Shown here in pieces: positions 36,750-45,856 of a stretch of 48,592 nucleotides of DNA. The position numbers were made by a program, and so were the translations under genes. The stretch comes from Pseudomonadota bacterium. Its GTDB lineage: Bacteria > Pseudomonadota > Gammaproteobacteria > Xanthomonadales > Ahniellaceae. Every line of letters begins with the position of its first letter. The first letter of the stretch is position 1. The stretch spans positions 23,002 through 71,593 of the forward strand of contig JALHNO010000023.1 of assembly GCA_022843465.1 (NCBI GenBank), in the 5' to 3' direction. The notes under the pieces were generated by a model. The model was given only the letters and a program-made list of their open reading frames with translations, was not told the origin of the DNA and ran no database searches.

Positions 36750-37370
36750 TTGCAGACCGTGCCCCAGCCCGCCACGACCCCGTATCTGACCTATGGCCTG
36801 ATCGCCGCGTGCGTGCTGGCCTTCATGGCGCAGGTGTCGGCGCCGTACAGCGTGCTCTCGTTCGGCGCCCTGCAGGCGGTCAACCAGGGCTTTGCACCCT
36901 GGCAGCTGCTGACCTATGCATTCCTGCACAGCGACCTCAGCCATCTCTTCTTCAACATGTTCGGCGTCTTCATGTTCGGCAGCGAGCTGGAGCGGATCTT
37001 CGGCGCGCGCCGCTATCTCACGTTGTTCTTTGCCAGCGTCATCACCGCAGCGCTGGCCCAGCTGATCTACGGCGTGGTCACCGGTTCCAATACGCCCATG
37101 GTCGGCGCATCCGGCGGCCTGTTCGGCCTGCTGCTGGCCTACGCGATGGTGTTTCCGAATCGCAAGCTGCTTCTGTTGTTCCTGCCGATCCCGATCCCGG
37201 CCTGGCTGTTTGTGACCCTGTACGCAGGACTCGAGCTGTATCTGGGTGTCAGCGGTCAGATGGAAGGCATCGCGCATTTCGCGCATCTGGGTGGTGTCGT
37301 CGGCGGCTTCCTGGTGCTCAGCCATTGGCGAGCGAGCTACCAGAGGCGGATGCGGCAAGAGCGCGACTGA
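36750..37370 (+). CDS. Rhomboid family intramembrane serine protease
   Basis: 206 residues with six predicted helices. The catalytic Ser121 lies in GASGGLFG and His179 in HFAHLGG; the oxyanion-side HLFFNMFGV motif is present. I prefer the TTG at 36750 because CCAGGAG lies 7 nt upstream and the protein then begins just before its first helix; an ATG at 36660 lies inside trxC. Substrates are unknown. Confidence 0.9.
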   Translation: MQTVPQPATTPYLTYGLIAACVLAFMAQVSAPYSVLSFGALQAVNQGFAPWQLLTYAFLHSDLSHLFFNMFGVFMFGSELERIFGARRYLTLFFASVITAALAQLIYGVVTGSNTPMVGASGGLFGLLLAYAMVFPNRKLLLLFLPIPIPAWLFVTLYAGLELYLGVSGQMEGIAHFAHLGGVVGGFLVLSHWRASYQRRMRQERD

Positions 37371-37447
37371 GCGCCTCCCGTAGCCGCAGCGCTGCAGGGC
37401 GGCGCTCGACATTGCAACCGAGTTCACGCCGGGCACCATGCCCTCGC

Positions 37448-37453
37448 TATCAT
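37448..37453 (+). promoter_or_regulatory. Candidate -10 element for the glutamate-synthase-like gene
   Basis: TATCAT, one mismatch from consensus, lies 27 bp before the ATG at 37481. The nearest -35-like hexamer, TTCACG (37423-37428), has a 19-bp spacer, so support is modest. Confidence 0.4.
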
Positions 37454-37480
37454 CAGGGCTCAATCTTCCTGGACGCCGAC

Positions 37481-39115
37481 ATGCTGCCGTCACGCTACTT
37501 CGCCCTGGTCCTGGTGCTGCTCAGCTTTCTGGTCAGCGTCGTGTTCACGCTGCGCATCGGCGGGTTCTGGTGGGGCATTGCCATCGTCTCCGGGCTGTTG
37601 TCGATCGTCGGCATCCGCGACCTGTTCCAGACCCGGCAGAGCATCCGGCGCAACTATCCCCTGCTCTCGCATTTCCGCTTTTTCTTCGAGATGATCCGCC
37701 CCGAAATTCGCCAGTACCTGCTGGAGAACGACACCGACGAGACGCCGTTCTCGCGCGTGCAGCGTTCCATCGTGTACCAGCGCGCCAAGGGCGATGTCGA
37801 CAAGCGGCCGTTCGGTACCCAACTGGATCTCTACGAGGCACACTTCGAATGGATCAACCATTCGATCACACCCAGTCACATCGCGGATCACGATTTCCGT
37901 ATCGATGTCGGTGGACCCCAGTGCACCGCGCCGTATTCGGCCAGTGTCTTCAATATCTCCGCGATGAGCTTTGGCGCGCTCTCGGCGAACGCGATCGCCG
38001 CGCTCAACGAAGGCGCCCGCAGCGGAGGCTTTCATCACGACACCGGCGAGGGTTCGATCTCGCGCTACCACCGTGAGGGCGGTGGCGACCTGGTCTGGGA
38101 GATCGGCAGTGGCTACTTCGGCTGCCGCAATCCGGATGGCAGTTTCAGCGAGGAACGCTTCAGCGAGAACGCGCGCAGCCCACAGGTGAAGATGATCGAA
38201 CTGAAGCTCTCGCAGGGCGCCAAGCCGGGTCATGGCGGCGTGCTGCCGGGCGCCAAGGTCACTGCCGAAATCGCCGCCGCGCGTGGCGTACAGATCGGCG
38301 AGGATTGCATCTCGCCGTCGCGCCACTCGGCGTTCTCGACGCCGATCGAACTGCTGCAGTTCATCGCCCGTCTGCGGGAACTTTCCGGCGGCAAACCCAC
38401 CGGCTTCAAACTAGCCATCGGGCATCCCTGGGAATGGTTCGGGATCGCCAAGGCCATGCTGGAGACCGGCATCATTCCCGACTTCGTGGTGGTCGATGGT
38501 GCCGAGGGCGGCACCGGTGCCGCACCGCTGGAGTTCACCGACCATGTCGGTGCGCCGCTGCGCGAGGCCCTGATGCTGGTGCACAACACCCTGGTCGGCA
38601 TCGGTCTGCGCCATCACATCCGGATCGGCGCCAGCGGCAAGATCGTCACTGCCTTCGATATCGCGCGCTCGCTGGCGATGGGCGCCGACTGGTGCAATTC
38701 GGCGCGTGGCTTCATGTTCGCGCTCGGCTGCATCCAGGCACAGACCTGCCATACCGGGCGCTGCCCGACCGGCGTCACCACCCAGGATCCGGTGCGACAG
38801 CGCGCCCTGGTGGTACCCGACAAGGCCGCGCGCGTCGCCGCCTTCCACCGCAATACCCTGATCGCGCTGAAGGAACTGATTGCCGCAGCCGGGCTGAGTC
38901 ATCCGAATGAGCTTGGACCCGAGCACATCGTGCGCCGGGTGTCCTCGACCGATGTGCGCTCACTGGCCGCCCTGCATGTCTGGGCCAAGCCCGATGAACT
39001 GCTGCACGGCATGCCCGAGCACGCGGTGTTCAGGGTGTACTGGCCGGTCGCGCGCGCCGACACCTTTGCAGCGCCTGCGCACACCCTGTCCTTGCGCGGC
39101 AGCAAGTTGCAGTGA
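37481..39115 (+). CDS. FMN-binding glutamate-synthase-like protein
   Basis: 544 residues: two N-terminal membrane helices (about 5-45), then a domain matching the FMN-binding core of glutamate synthase (MSFGALSANAIAALNEGA, HHDTGEGSISRYH, GAKPGHGGVLPGAKVT, DGAEGGTGAAPLEF, CHTGRCPTGVTTQD). The amidotransferase domain and the full set of iron-sulfur regions of GltB are absent. The physiological reaction of this membrane-anchored subfamily is not established; CHTGRCPTGV could hold part of a cluster. The frame is open far upstream, but the ATG at 37481 starts the membrane anchor. Confidence 0.9.
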   Translation: MLPSRYFALVLVLLSFLVSVVFTLRIGGFWWGIAIVSGLLSIVGIRDLFQTRQSIRRNYPLLSHFRFFFEMIRPEIRQYLLENDTDETPFSRVQRSIVYQRAKGDVDKRPFGTQLDLYEAHFEWINHSITPSHIADHDFRIDVGGPQCTAPYSASVFNISAMSFGALSANAIAALNEGARSGGFHHDTGEGSISRYHREGGGDLVWEIGSGYFGCRNPDGSFSEERFSENARSPQVKMIELKLSQGAKPGHGGVLPGAKVTAEIAAARGVQIGEDCISPSRHSAFSTPIELLQFIARLRELSGGKPTGFKLAIGHPWEWFGIAKAMLETGIIPDFVVVDGAEGGTGAAPLEFTDHVGAPLREALMLVHNTLVGIGLRHHIRIGASGKIVTAFDIARSLAMGADWCNSARGFMFALGCIQAQTCHTGRCPTGVTTQDPVRQRALVVPDKAARVAAFHRNTLIALKELIAAAGLSHPNELGPEHIVRRVSSTDVRSLAALHVWAKPDELLHGMPEHAVFRVYWPVARADTFAAPAHTLSLRGSKLQ

Positions 39116-39145
39116 TCAAGCCAAACGCCATCCAGCCGGCCCGGC

Positions 39146-39994
39146 ATGACTGACACCCAGGAAAAACTGCGCGCGCTGGGCAAGCGGCTTGAGCATGCTG
39201 CCGAAGTCATCGAAGAGCGCATAGACGACGCCGCCGATGAATCGCGCGCCATCGAGCCGCTGGTCGATGCCGCACGCAAGCTGCCGTGGTGGGGGCATGC
39301 GCGCCGCTTCTGGCCCCTGCTGCTGATCGCCACCGCGGCCCTCGCCTTCATTGCCAGCGGGGCCTGGCGGCAACTGCATCCGCAATACCTCGACGAACAT
39401 TACGCCTGGATGCTGCACTGGTCGAATCTGCATCCGGTACTTTTTCGTGTGTCTCTACTGGCCGGACTGGCGATGATCACGGCGATGGGCATGCCGGGTG
39501 GTGTCGTTTTCGTGATTGCCGGAGGTGTGATCATCGGCACCATTGAGAGCGCACTCTACGCCGTGCTCGCTGATGGCATCGGTTCCAGCATCCTGTATCT
39601 GGCAGCACGACGCGCGATGGATAGCGGCAACCTGCGGCCCTCCACTGGTCTGGTCGAGAAGTTGCGCGCGGGGTTTGGCGAGCACCCGGTCAGTTACGCG
39701 CTGTTCCTGCGCCTGGTGCCGGTATTCCCGTTTGGCGCAGTCAGCGTGGCCCTGGCCTGGCTGGGCTGCCGCTACCGCATGTTCCTCGCCACCTCGATGG
39801 TCGGCGTGCTGCCCTCGCTGGTGATCTATTCCGCGCTCGGCGCCAGCCTCGCACCGACCCTGGCCGCGCATCAGGCGATCGATTCCGCCCTGCTCAGCCA
39901 GCCACGATTCATCCTGCCACTGATCGCGCTCGCGGTGCTGTCGCTGATTCCGGTGCTGCTCGGACTGAAACGCACGCCACGGGTTCCGCGCTGA
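39146..39994 (+). CDS. VTT-domain (TVP38/TMEM64-type) membrane protein
   Basis: 282 residues. A charged N-terminal region of about 50 residues, probably helical, is followed by about six hydrophobic segments. The central GMPGGVVFVIAGGVIIG and FLRLVPVFPFGAVSVALA segments are the VTT/SNARE-associated Golgi domain. Related DedA/VTT proteins move lipids across membranes; the specific role here is unknown. It begins 30 bp after the glutamate-synthase-like gene. Confidence 0.85.
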   Translation: MTDTQEKLRALGKRLEHAAEVIEERIDDAADESRAIEPLVDAARKLPWWGHARRFWPLLLIATAALAFIASGAWRQLHPQYLDEHYAWMLHWSNLHPVLFRVSLLAGLAMITAMGMPGGVVFVIAGGVIIGTIESALYAVLADGIGSSILYLAARRAMDSGNLRPSTGLVEKLRAGFGEHPVSYALFLRLVPVFPFGAVSVALAWLGCRYRMFLATSMVGVLPSLVIYSALGASLAPTLAAHQAIDSALLSQPRFILPLIALAVLSLIPVLLGLKRTPRVPR

Positions 39995-40022
39995 ATCCAT
40001 ACGCGACGGCAGTCGGATCCGC

Positions 40023-41210
40023 CTACAGCGGTTGTGCCAGCGACGGAATCCGGCCGCCCCAGCCGGCCGCCTGCATCGAGAAAAACCGCTTGAGCAGGGG
40101 CAGCGCGTCGACCGCGCCGAGCGCGTGCTCGCTGAGTCGCTGAAAGCCCGAGGGCGCATCACCGAACACACGCTCGATGGCATCGATCATTCCGGCTGCC
40201 AGACGGCCATCGCCCTCGCGCCAGCTGGCGTAGCGGCGCAAGGTGCCGGTGCCGCCGATATCGCGCGCATTCGCGTGCGCCTGGGTGACCACCTCGATCA
40301 AGGCCGCCGCATCCAGCATGCCGAGATTAAGTCCGAGTCCGGCCAGTGGATGCACGACGTGGGCGCTGTCGCCTACGAGCGCCACACGATCACGGGCCAG
40401 ACTGTCGGCCTGCGCCATGCTCAAGGGAAACAATGCCCGCCCGACCACGGCGGTCACTGGCCCGAAACGCTCCGCGCTGGCAGCGGACAGCGCGGCGATC
40501 AGATCGCCTTCCGGCGCGTTGAGCCAGCGCACACCTTCGTCGCTGGGGCGCGTCCAGACAATACTCGAACGGCCATCCGCCAGCGGCAGCAAGGCCAGTG
40601 GTCCGCCGGTCGCGAAGCGCTGATAGGCGATCCCCGGATTGGGCTGCGCGGTCTGCACCTGGGCAACCAGAGCCGACGACTGGTAATCGCGCACGCTCCA
40701 GTCAAAACCGAGGCGGGCGCGGGTTTCCGAGCGACCACCTTCGGCGACAACCAGCAGGCGCGTGCGCAGGCGGTCTCCCGTGCTCAGTTCTACCCTGATC
40801 TCATCGGCAGCGCGCTCAACCTCGACAATCTGCGTCGGTGCGTAAACCCGAACCTCGGGTTCCAGTGCAGCCCAGCATCGCCGCTGAAGGGCATCGAGAT
40901 CGCTGATCCAGCCGAGCGCATCCGCAGTGATCGCCGCGGAATCGAATTCGAGGCGATGGTCCCCGGCATCCACCTGCATGCGTGCATAGGCGCAGGCCAA
41001 CGATTCCGGCATTGGCCATAGCCGCAGTCGTTGCAGTACCGCGGCCGATGCCGGTGCGATCGCCACCACGCGACCATTCGGCTCGGCTTGCGCAGCACCC
41101 GGGAGCGAACGTTCGAGCAAGGCAACTTTCAAGCCCGCGCGCGCCATCCCGAGCGCGCTCACGGCGCCGGTCACACCCGAGCCCGAGACCACCACATCGA
41201 AACGACTCAT
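40023..41210 (-). CDS. Ubiquinone biosynthesis FAD hydroxylase, UbiI/UbiF-like
   Basis: 395-residue class A flavin monooxygenase. The FAD motifs are VVSGSGVTGA (GxGxxG), a DG-type region and VGDSAHVVHPLAGLGLNLG. The latter resembles UbiI/VisC more than UbiH. It hydroxylates a ring position of the ubiquinone precursor. It overlaps ubiH by ATGA, so they are coupled. Exact regiospecificity cannot be read from sequence. Confidence 0.9.
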   Translation of the reverse strand: MSRFDVVVSGSGVTGAVSALGMARAGLKVALLERSLPGAAQAEPNGRVVAIAPASAAVLQRLRLWPMPESLACAYARMQVDAGDHRLEFDSAAITADALGWISDLDALQRRCWAALEPEVRVYAPTQIVEVERAADEIRVELSTGDRLRTRLLVVAEGGRSETRARLGFDWSVRDYQSSALVAQVQTAQPNPGIAYQRFATGGPLALLPLADGRSSIVWTRPSDEGVRWLNAPEGDLIAALSAASAERFGPVTAVVGRALFPLSMAQADSLARDRVALVGDSAHVVHPLAGLGLNLGMLDAAALIEVVTQAHANARDIGGTGTLRRYASWREGDGRLAAGMIDAIERVFGDAPSGFQRLSEHALGAVDALPLLKRFFSMQAAGWGGRIPSLAQPL

Positions 41211-42400
41211 GACACGGCTCCGCGATAGCCCATCGAGGCCCGTGCCAGCGCGTCCCGAAGCGGTGAAATCCGGTCCACCATCATCATGCCGAAGCCGCGC
41301 AGAAGGGTCGAGGGCAGATCGCCGGGCACGGTCAAGCGCACCAGGCCATGACTGAGCGCGATGCTCTGGGCACGATCGCTGGCGCGCAATTCGGCGTAGC
41401 GTTCCAGCAAGCCGGCAGCCCCCACATCGACGCGCTCGGCGACCATTAGATTTGCCAACGTGCCGGCATCGCGCAGGCCTAGATTGAAGCCCTGTGCACC
41501 CATCGGGTGAATGGTCTGCGCGGCATTGCCGATCAGGACCACGCGGCGATCGATCAGCCGATCCGCCGTCAGCAGACGCAGTGGCCAGGGCTGACGCGGC
41601 CCGAGCCGCTGGACCCGGCCCAGGCGATGCCCGAAGCGCTGCTGCAGCAGACGGGCATAATCGGCATCGGCCAAGGCCAAGGCAGCTTCGGCGTCGTTGC
41701 GGTCATGACTGAACACCACGCCGCAGCGCCGCTCACTGAGCGGCAGCACCGCGACCGGACCGGATTCGGTGAAGCGCTCGAAGGCACGTCCGCCCGAGGC
41801 GCGCTCGAATTCGGCAGCGCAGACCAGGGCAGTCTGCTGATAGTCGACGCACTCCGTCGGAATCGCGCAGGCAGTGCGGATCGGCGAGTCCGTGCCGTCG
41901 GCGGCCACCAGCAATCGCGCCTGCAATGTCTGCAGCTGATCCTGGTACTCGACCTGCAGTTCGACCGAGTCCGCGCCGCACACGAAACGCTGCAGTCGTG
42001 CCGGCCGCCAGCGCTCGATATCGGTTGCCGCAGCGAGACGATGTTCGAGTGCGCCGACCAGCAGGCGCGCCGGCGCGGTGCAGCCATATTCAGTCAGGCC
42101 CTGATCGGCAGCACGCAGCAGAACCCGCCCGAATTCGCCGGCACGGGAAACGTGAATCTCGCGGATCGGGTGCGCATCGATACTGTCCGACCAGGCACCG
42201 ATCCGACGCAGGCGTTCGATGCTGGCCCGGCCCAGCGCAAAATGGCGCTCATCCCAGCCGGGCAGCAGCGGCCGCGCCACCGTAGCCTCAAGCTGCAAGA
42301 CCCGCAGACCGTGGCCATCGAGGGAGGCAGCCAGACTCATGCCGACCAGACCGCCCCCCACAATCACGACATCAAATTGATTCAACGCGGCAACAGGCAT
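41207..42400 (-). CDS. ubiH: 2-octaprenyl-6-methoxyphenol hydroxylase
   Basis: 397-residue FAD monooxygenase of ubiquinone synthesis. The N-terminal VVIVGGGLVGMSLA binds FAD. ADGTDSPIR is the DG motif, and IGNAAQTIHPMGAQGFNLG is the characteristic UbiH form of the second FAD motif (GN instead of GD). Ubiquinol made by this pathway feeds the quinol NO reductase and the aerobic chain. Confidence 0.94.
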   Translation of the reverse strand: MPVAALNQFDVVIVGGGLVGMSLAASLDGHGLRVLQLEATVARPLLPGWDERHFALGRASIERLRRIGAWSDSIDAHPIREIHVSRAGEFGRVLLRAADQGLTEYGCTAPARLLVGALEHRLAAATDIERWRPARLQRFVCGADSVELQVEYQDQLQTLQARLLVAADGTDSPIRTACAIPTECVDYQQTALVCAAEFERASGGRAFERFTESGPVAVLPLSERRCGVVFSHDRNDAEAALALADADYARLLQQRFGHRLGRVQRLGPRQPWPLRLLTADRLIDRRVVLIGNAAQTIHPMGAQGFNLGLRDAGTLANLMVAERVDVGAAGLLERYAELRASDRAQSIALSHGLVRLTVPGDLPSTLLRGFGMMMVDRISPLRDALARASMGYRGAVS

Positions 42401-42493
42401 CCGCGCATTCTACGATGCCGGCTGCGGGTGTGGCGTCCACTCTGTGGCAATCTGCGCGGGCGATCCCGGGTGATCGGTTCGGGGCCCCTGCCC

Positions 42494-42502
42494 TGCTACA
42501 AT
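42494..42502 (+). promoter_or_regulatory. Extended -10 promoter before the DUF6580-like gene
   Basis: TGCTACAAT combines an extended -10 TG with TACAAT (one mismatch from consensus), 34 bp before the ATG at 42536. No good -35 is seen, as is usual for extended -10 promoters. It would drive the DUF6580-like, PduO-like and HDAC-like genes. Confidence 0.6.
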
Positions 42503-42535
42503 CGCGGTCTGCCCCATTGTTCACCGAGAGTCTCC

Positions 42536-43072
42536 ATGTCCGACGCGCAGCATTCCGATCAAAAGCTCAAACTGGTGGTCATCAGCGGAATGATCCTGCT
42601 CGCCGCGCTGTCGCGTCTGGTACCGCATCCGTGGAACTTCAGCCCGCTCGAGGCGATGGCGCTGTTTGCCGGCGCCCATATCGCGCGCCGCTGGCTCGGC
42701 ATGCTGGTGCCGCTTGCGGCCCTGCTGATTTCGGATCTGTTTCTTGGTTTCTACTCGGGCATCTGGGTGACCTACCTGTGCTTTGCCGCGATCGCCCTCG
42801 CCGGTCGCGGCCTGCGCGGCGGTGGCGCCCTGCGCATTGCCCTGTTCGGCCTGGGCAGCGCGGTCGGGTTTTTCCTGGTCTCCAATTTCTCGGTGTGGGC
42901 ACTCGGCACCATGTATCCACACACAGCGGCGGGCCTGTTGAGCTGCTATGTCAGCGCGATCCCGTTCTTCCACAACCAGCTGGCCGGTGTTGCATTCTAC
43001 AGCCTGCTGCTGTTCGGCGGCTACGCGCTGCTGCGACGCGCACTGCCCAGCGGAGCCGCCCGGCTCGCCTGA
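42536..43072 (+). CDS. DUF6580-like membrane protein, possible transporter S-component
   Basis: 178 residues with five to six helices. PHPWNFSPLEAMALFAGAH near the N-terminus and SNFSVWALGTMYPHTAAGL later are characteristic of a family I recall as DUF6580, with resemblance to substrate-binding membrane proteins of ECF transporters. The family name is from memory. It lies 16 bp before the cobalamin adenosyltransferase gene, which hints at, but does not show, a cobalamin link. Confidence 0.8.
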   Translation: MSDAQHSDQKLKLVVISGMILLAALSRLVPHPWNFSPLEAMALFAGAHIARRWLGMLVPLAALLISDLFLGFYSGIWVTYLCFAAIALAGRGLRGGGALRIALFGLGSAVGFFLVSNFSVWALGTMYPHTAAGLLSCYVSAIPFFHNQLAGVAFYSLLLFGGYALLRRALPSGAARLA

Positions 43073-43088
43073 GCCGGCGTTTGCGCGG

Positions 43089-43682
43089 ATGGGAAATCGC
43101 CTCAGCAAGATCTACACACGAACCGGCGATGACGGCAGTACCGGACTCGGTGACGGCAGTCGTGTGTCCAAGGACAGTGCGCGGGTGGCCTCCTATGGCA
43201 CCGTCGATGAGCTCAACAGCTGCATCGGCATGGTGATCGCCGAATTGGCCGCAACCGCGAGCGACGACGCCAGCAATCAGCCGCATGCCCGCCCGATCCA
43301 GGACACGCTGACCGAAATCCAGCACGAGTTGTTCGATCTCGGCGGCGAGCTCTGCATTCCGGGCAGCGAAATGATCGCCGATGCCGATATCACCCGGCTC
43401 GAACAGCGGCTCGATGCACTCAACGCCGATCTTCCGCCGCTCAAGGATTTCATCCTGCCCGGCGGTGGCCGCGCCGCAGCGCGCTGCCATCTCGCGCGCA
43501 CCGTCGCGCGTCGTGCCGAGCGCGAAGTGGTTACCCTGGCTCGGCATGATGCCGTTCGCCCCGAGGCAATCCGCTATCTGAACAGGCTATCGGACCTGCT
43601 GTTCGTGATCGCCCGCGTGCTGGCGCGCGGCTCCGGTCATGGCGAGACCATCTGGAAGCATGAGCGCCGGAAGCGCGATTGA
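43089..43682 (+). CDS. Cob(I)alamin adenosyltransferase, PduO type
   Basis: Transfers adenosine from ATP to cob(I)alamin, making adenosylcobalamin. 197 residues with the PduO ATP-binding start (KIYTRTGDDGSTGL), SYGTVDELNSCIG, FILPGGGRAAARCHLART and LNRLSDLLFVIAR. A full PduO-type enzyme in length. No other cobalamin gene is in the window; the possible customer here, the RNR-like protein at 14322, seems to lack its active site. The ATG at 43089 is preferred over an upstream frame that overlaps the previous gene. Confidence 0.94.
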   Translation: MGNRLSKIYTRTGDDGSTGLGDGSRVSKDSARVASYGTVDELNSCIGMVIAELAATASDDASNQPHARPIQDTLTEIQHELFDLGGELCIPGSEMIADADITRLEQRLDALNADLPPLKDFILPGGGRAAARCHLARTVARRAEREVVTLARHDAVRPEAIRYLNRLSDLLFVIARVLARGSGHGETIWKHERRKRD

Positions 43683-43691
43683 GCCATCGCG

Positions 43692-44609
43692 ATGCTCCTC
43701 AGCCATCCCTCCTGCGCCCTGCACAATCCCGGCCCCGGTCATCCGGAATCGCCGATGCGGCTGGCGGCCGTGCTGTCGGCTTTCGACACCGCGCCACTGG
43801 CCGGCATTGCGCGTGTGGAGGCGCCGCCGGCCAGCATCGAGCAGCTGCGTCGCGTCCACGACGATGCGCTGATTGATCGTGTCTTCGCCGCGGCCCCGCG
43901 TGATGGCATCGCCCGGCTCGATGCCGACACCGCAATGTGCCCGCAATCGCTTGATGCAGCGCTGCACGCGGCCGGCGCCGTGATCGCGGCTGTGGATGCG
44001 GTGCTGCAGGAACGCACCGATCGCGCCTTCTGCGCGGTCAGGCCGCCTGGTCATCACGCCACCCGCATCGACGCCATGGGTTTCTGCCTGTTCAACAGCA
44101 TTGCCGTAGGCGCTGCCCACGCCCTGGCTCAGGGCCTGGATCGCGTCGCCATCATCGATTTCGACGTCCACCATGGCAATGGCACCCAGGACATCTTCAG
44201 CCGCGACGCGCGGGTCCTGTACGCCTCCTCGCATCAATGGCCGCTCTATCCCAACACCGGTGCCGAAGCCGAAGTGGGCCTGGGCAACATCCACAATGCC
44301 ACCCTGCTTCCCGGTGCGCGCTCGCTGGAATTCCGCGAGGCCTGGGCACAACGCCTGCTGCCGGCCATCGAAGCCTTCAAGCCGCAGCTGATCCTGATCT
44401 CCGCCGGATTTGATGCACACCGGCTCGATCCGCTCGCCCAGCTCAATCTCGGCCCCGAAGACTTTGCCTGGCTGACCCATGCCCTGGTGCTTATTGCCGA
44501 ACGCCATGGCGGCGGTCGCGTGGTCTCGGCACTCGAGGGCGGCTACAGCCTGACCGCGCTGCACGAGTGCACGACGGCGCATTGCCAGGCCCTGTTCGGC
44601 ATGCGCTGA
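43692..44609 (+). CDS. Histone-deacetylase-like amidohydrolase
   Basis: 305 residues of the arginase/deacetylase superfamily. The active-site region includes RPPGHHA, DFDVHHGNGTQ (zinc ligands Asp and His) and SAGFDAHRLDPL (second zinc Asp). Bacterial members act on acetylated polyamines, acetoin-related or other small substrates; the substrate here is unknown. It starts 9 bp after the adenosyltransferase stop. Confidence 0.94.
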   Translation: MLLSHPSCALHNPGPGHPESPMRLAAVLSAFDTAPLAGIARVEAPPASIEQLRRVHDDALIDRVFAAAPRDGIARLDADTAMCPQSLDAALHAAGAVIAAVDAVLQERTDRAFCAVRPPGHHATRIDAMGFCLFNSIAVGAAHALAQGLDRVAIIDFDVHHGNGTQDIFSRDARVLYASSHQWPLYPNTGAEAEVGLGNIHNATLLPGARSLEFREAWAQRLLPAIEAFKPQLILISAGFDAHRLDPLAQLNLGPEDFAWLTHALVLIAERHGGGRVVSALEGGYSLTALHECTTAHCQALFGMR

Positions 44610-44692
44610 GCGGCACCTTGACCAGCGTCCAGCACTTGCGCCGGCAGCGATCGGAAATCTAGATTCCCGGCATCGCCAGCGCGGAGCGCATC

Positions 44693-45724
44693 GTGTACCG
44701 CATCTTCAGCGTCGCCGTTCTTGTTCTCAGTTGCAACGCGGGCCAGGCCGGGACCCTGCTCAGCGATCAGGTGTTTGATCGCTATTCGCCGCTGGCGGCC
44801 GCCGATGAGTTTTCCCGTCGCGTCTTTTCGCCGACCACGCATGATCGCCTGCAGCGCTATCAGCAACACACCGGCATCCGCGCCGTGGCGCATACGGTGG
44901 ACCTCCGCGATGAGCGCTTCGATGTGTTCATTCCCAAGCTCAAGCCGCCCGGCGGCTACGGACTGATTGTGTTCGTCTCGCCGATCCCGCATTGGCCGCT
45001 GACCCATGACTGGAAAAAGATCCTCGATCGGACCGGTTACATCTACGTTTCGGCGTTGCGATCGGGCAATGAGGAAAATGTCTACAAGCGGCGCATCCCG
45101 CTGGCCCTGCACGCACTCGAGAACATCCGCGCGCGCTATCCGATCGACCCGCAGCGCACCGTGATCAGCGGATTTTCCGGCGGCTCGCGCACGGCCATCC
45201 GTATCGCTGCCGCGTATGCCGATGTCTTCAGCGGCGCGCTCCTGATCGGCGGGGCCAAGGTGATGGGGGAAGAGGATTTCGCGCCGCCACCCCTGGAAAT
45301 CATGCAGCAATTGCAGCGGAACATGCGCGTGGTCTATTCGACCGGCCGCCATGACATGCCCAATCAGCGCCTCGATGGCCGCAGTATCGCCGCCCTGCAG
45401 GAGCGCTGTGTCGCCGGTGTGTTCCGTTATTCGGAACGCAATATCAGCCACGAAGTGCCCACGTTCAAGATGATGCAGCGCGTGCTGGCGCGACTCGACA
45501 AGCCCCTGGACGCCACGGCATTGGCGCAGCAGTCGCAATGCGCCGACACGCTCGGAGCGCGCGTAGCGACCGACGTCGCGGCCGCGCAGGCGGCCTATCG
45601 GAAAGGTGATTCGGCACTCGCCGGTGAATTGCTCGGTGCCGCCGATCTTGCCTGGGGCGGCCTCGCCGCCGAACCGATGATCGAACTCGCACGCCAATTG
45701 GCCCCCGGATTTTCCGACCCTTAG
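44693..45724 (+). CDS. Exported alpha/beta-hydrolase-like protein
   Basis: 343 residues from GTG 44693 (GGAG 7 nt upstream). A signal peptide (YRIFSVAVLVLSCNAGQAG) leads into a hydrolase-like domain. FDVFIPKL and YGLIVFVSP fit the early strands; ISGFSGGSRTAIRIA supplies a GxSxG-type nucleophile elbow, and the later GRHDMPN and NISHEVP may give acid and histidine. It resembles secreted esterase/PHB-depolymerase-like proteins; substrate unknown. A weak TTGCGC (44636-44641) and TAGATT (44660-44665) pair lies upstream. Confidence 0.75.
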   Translation: MYRIFSVAVLVLSCNAGQAGTLLSDQVFDRYSPLAAADEFSRRVFSPTTHDRLQRYQQHTGIRAVAHTVDLRDERFDVFIPKLKPPGGYGLIVFVSPIPHWPLTHDWKKILDRTGYIYVSALRSGNEENVYKRRIPLALHALENIRARYPIDPQRTVISGFSGGSRTAIRIAAAYADVFSGALLIGGAKVMGEEDFAPPPLEIMQQLQRNMRVVYSTGRHDMPNQRLDGRSIAALQERCVAGVFRYSERNISHEVPTFKMMQRVLARLDKPLDATALAQQSQCADTLGARVATDVAAAQAAYRKGDSALAGELLGAADLAWGGLAAEPMIELARQLAPGFSDP

Positions 45725-45752
45725 CAAGTATCCGCGTGATGCCGGGCTTTCC

Positions 45753-45827
45753 TGTAGGGCATCTCTGTGAGATGCCACCCCAACACGGCCGCGAATTCAA
45801 GATGGCATCTCGCAGAGATGCCCTACA
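45753..45827. repeat. Inverted pair of REP-like hairpins between convergent genes
   Basis: Two 24-bp arms (45753-45776 and 45804-45827) are inverted copies with one mismatch. Each arm is itself a hairpin, GGCATCTC-(tgt or gca)-GAGATGCC, preceded or followed by TGTAGGGC/GCCCTACA. The loop between arms is 27 bp. An A run follows on the plus strand. It probably serves as a bidirectional terminator for the hydrolase and SRAP genes. Its sequence is unrelated to the large REP arrays. Confidence 0.88.
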
Positions 45828-45856
45828 AAAAAGCACACAAGCGCTGAACGCTCATC

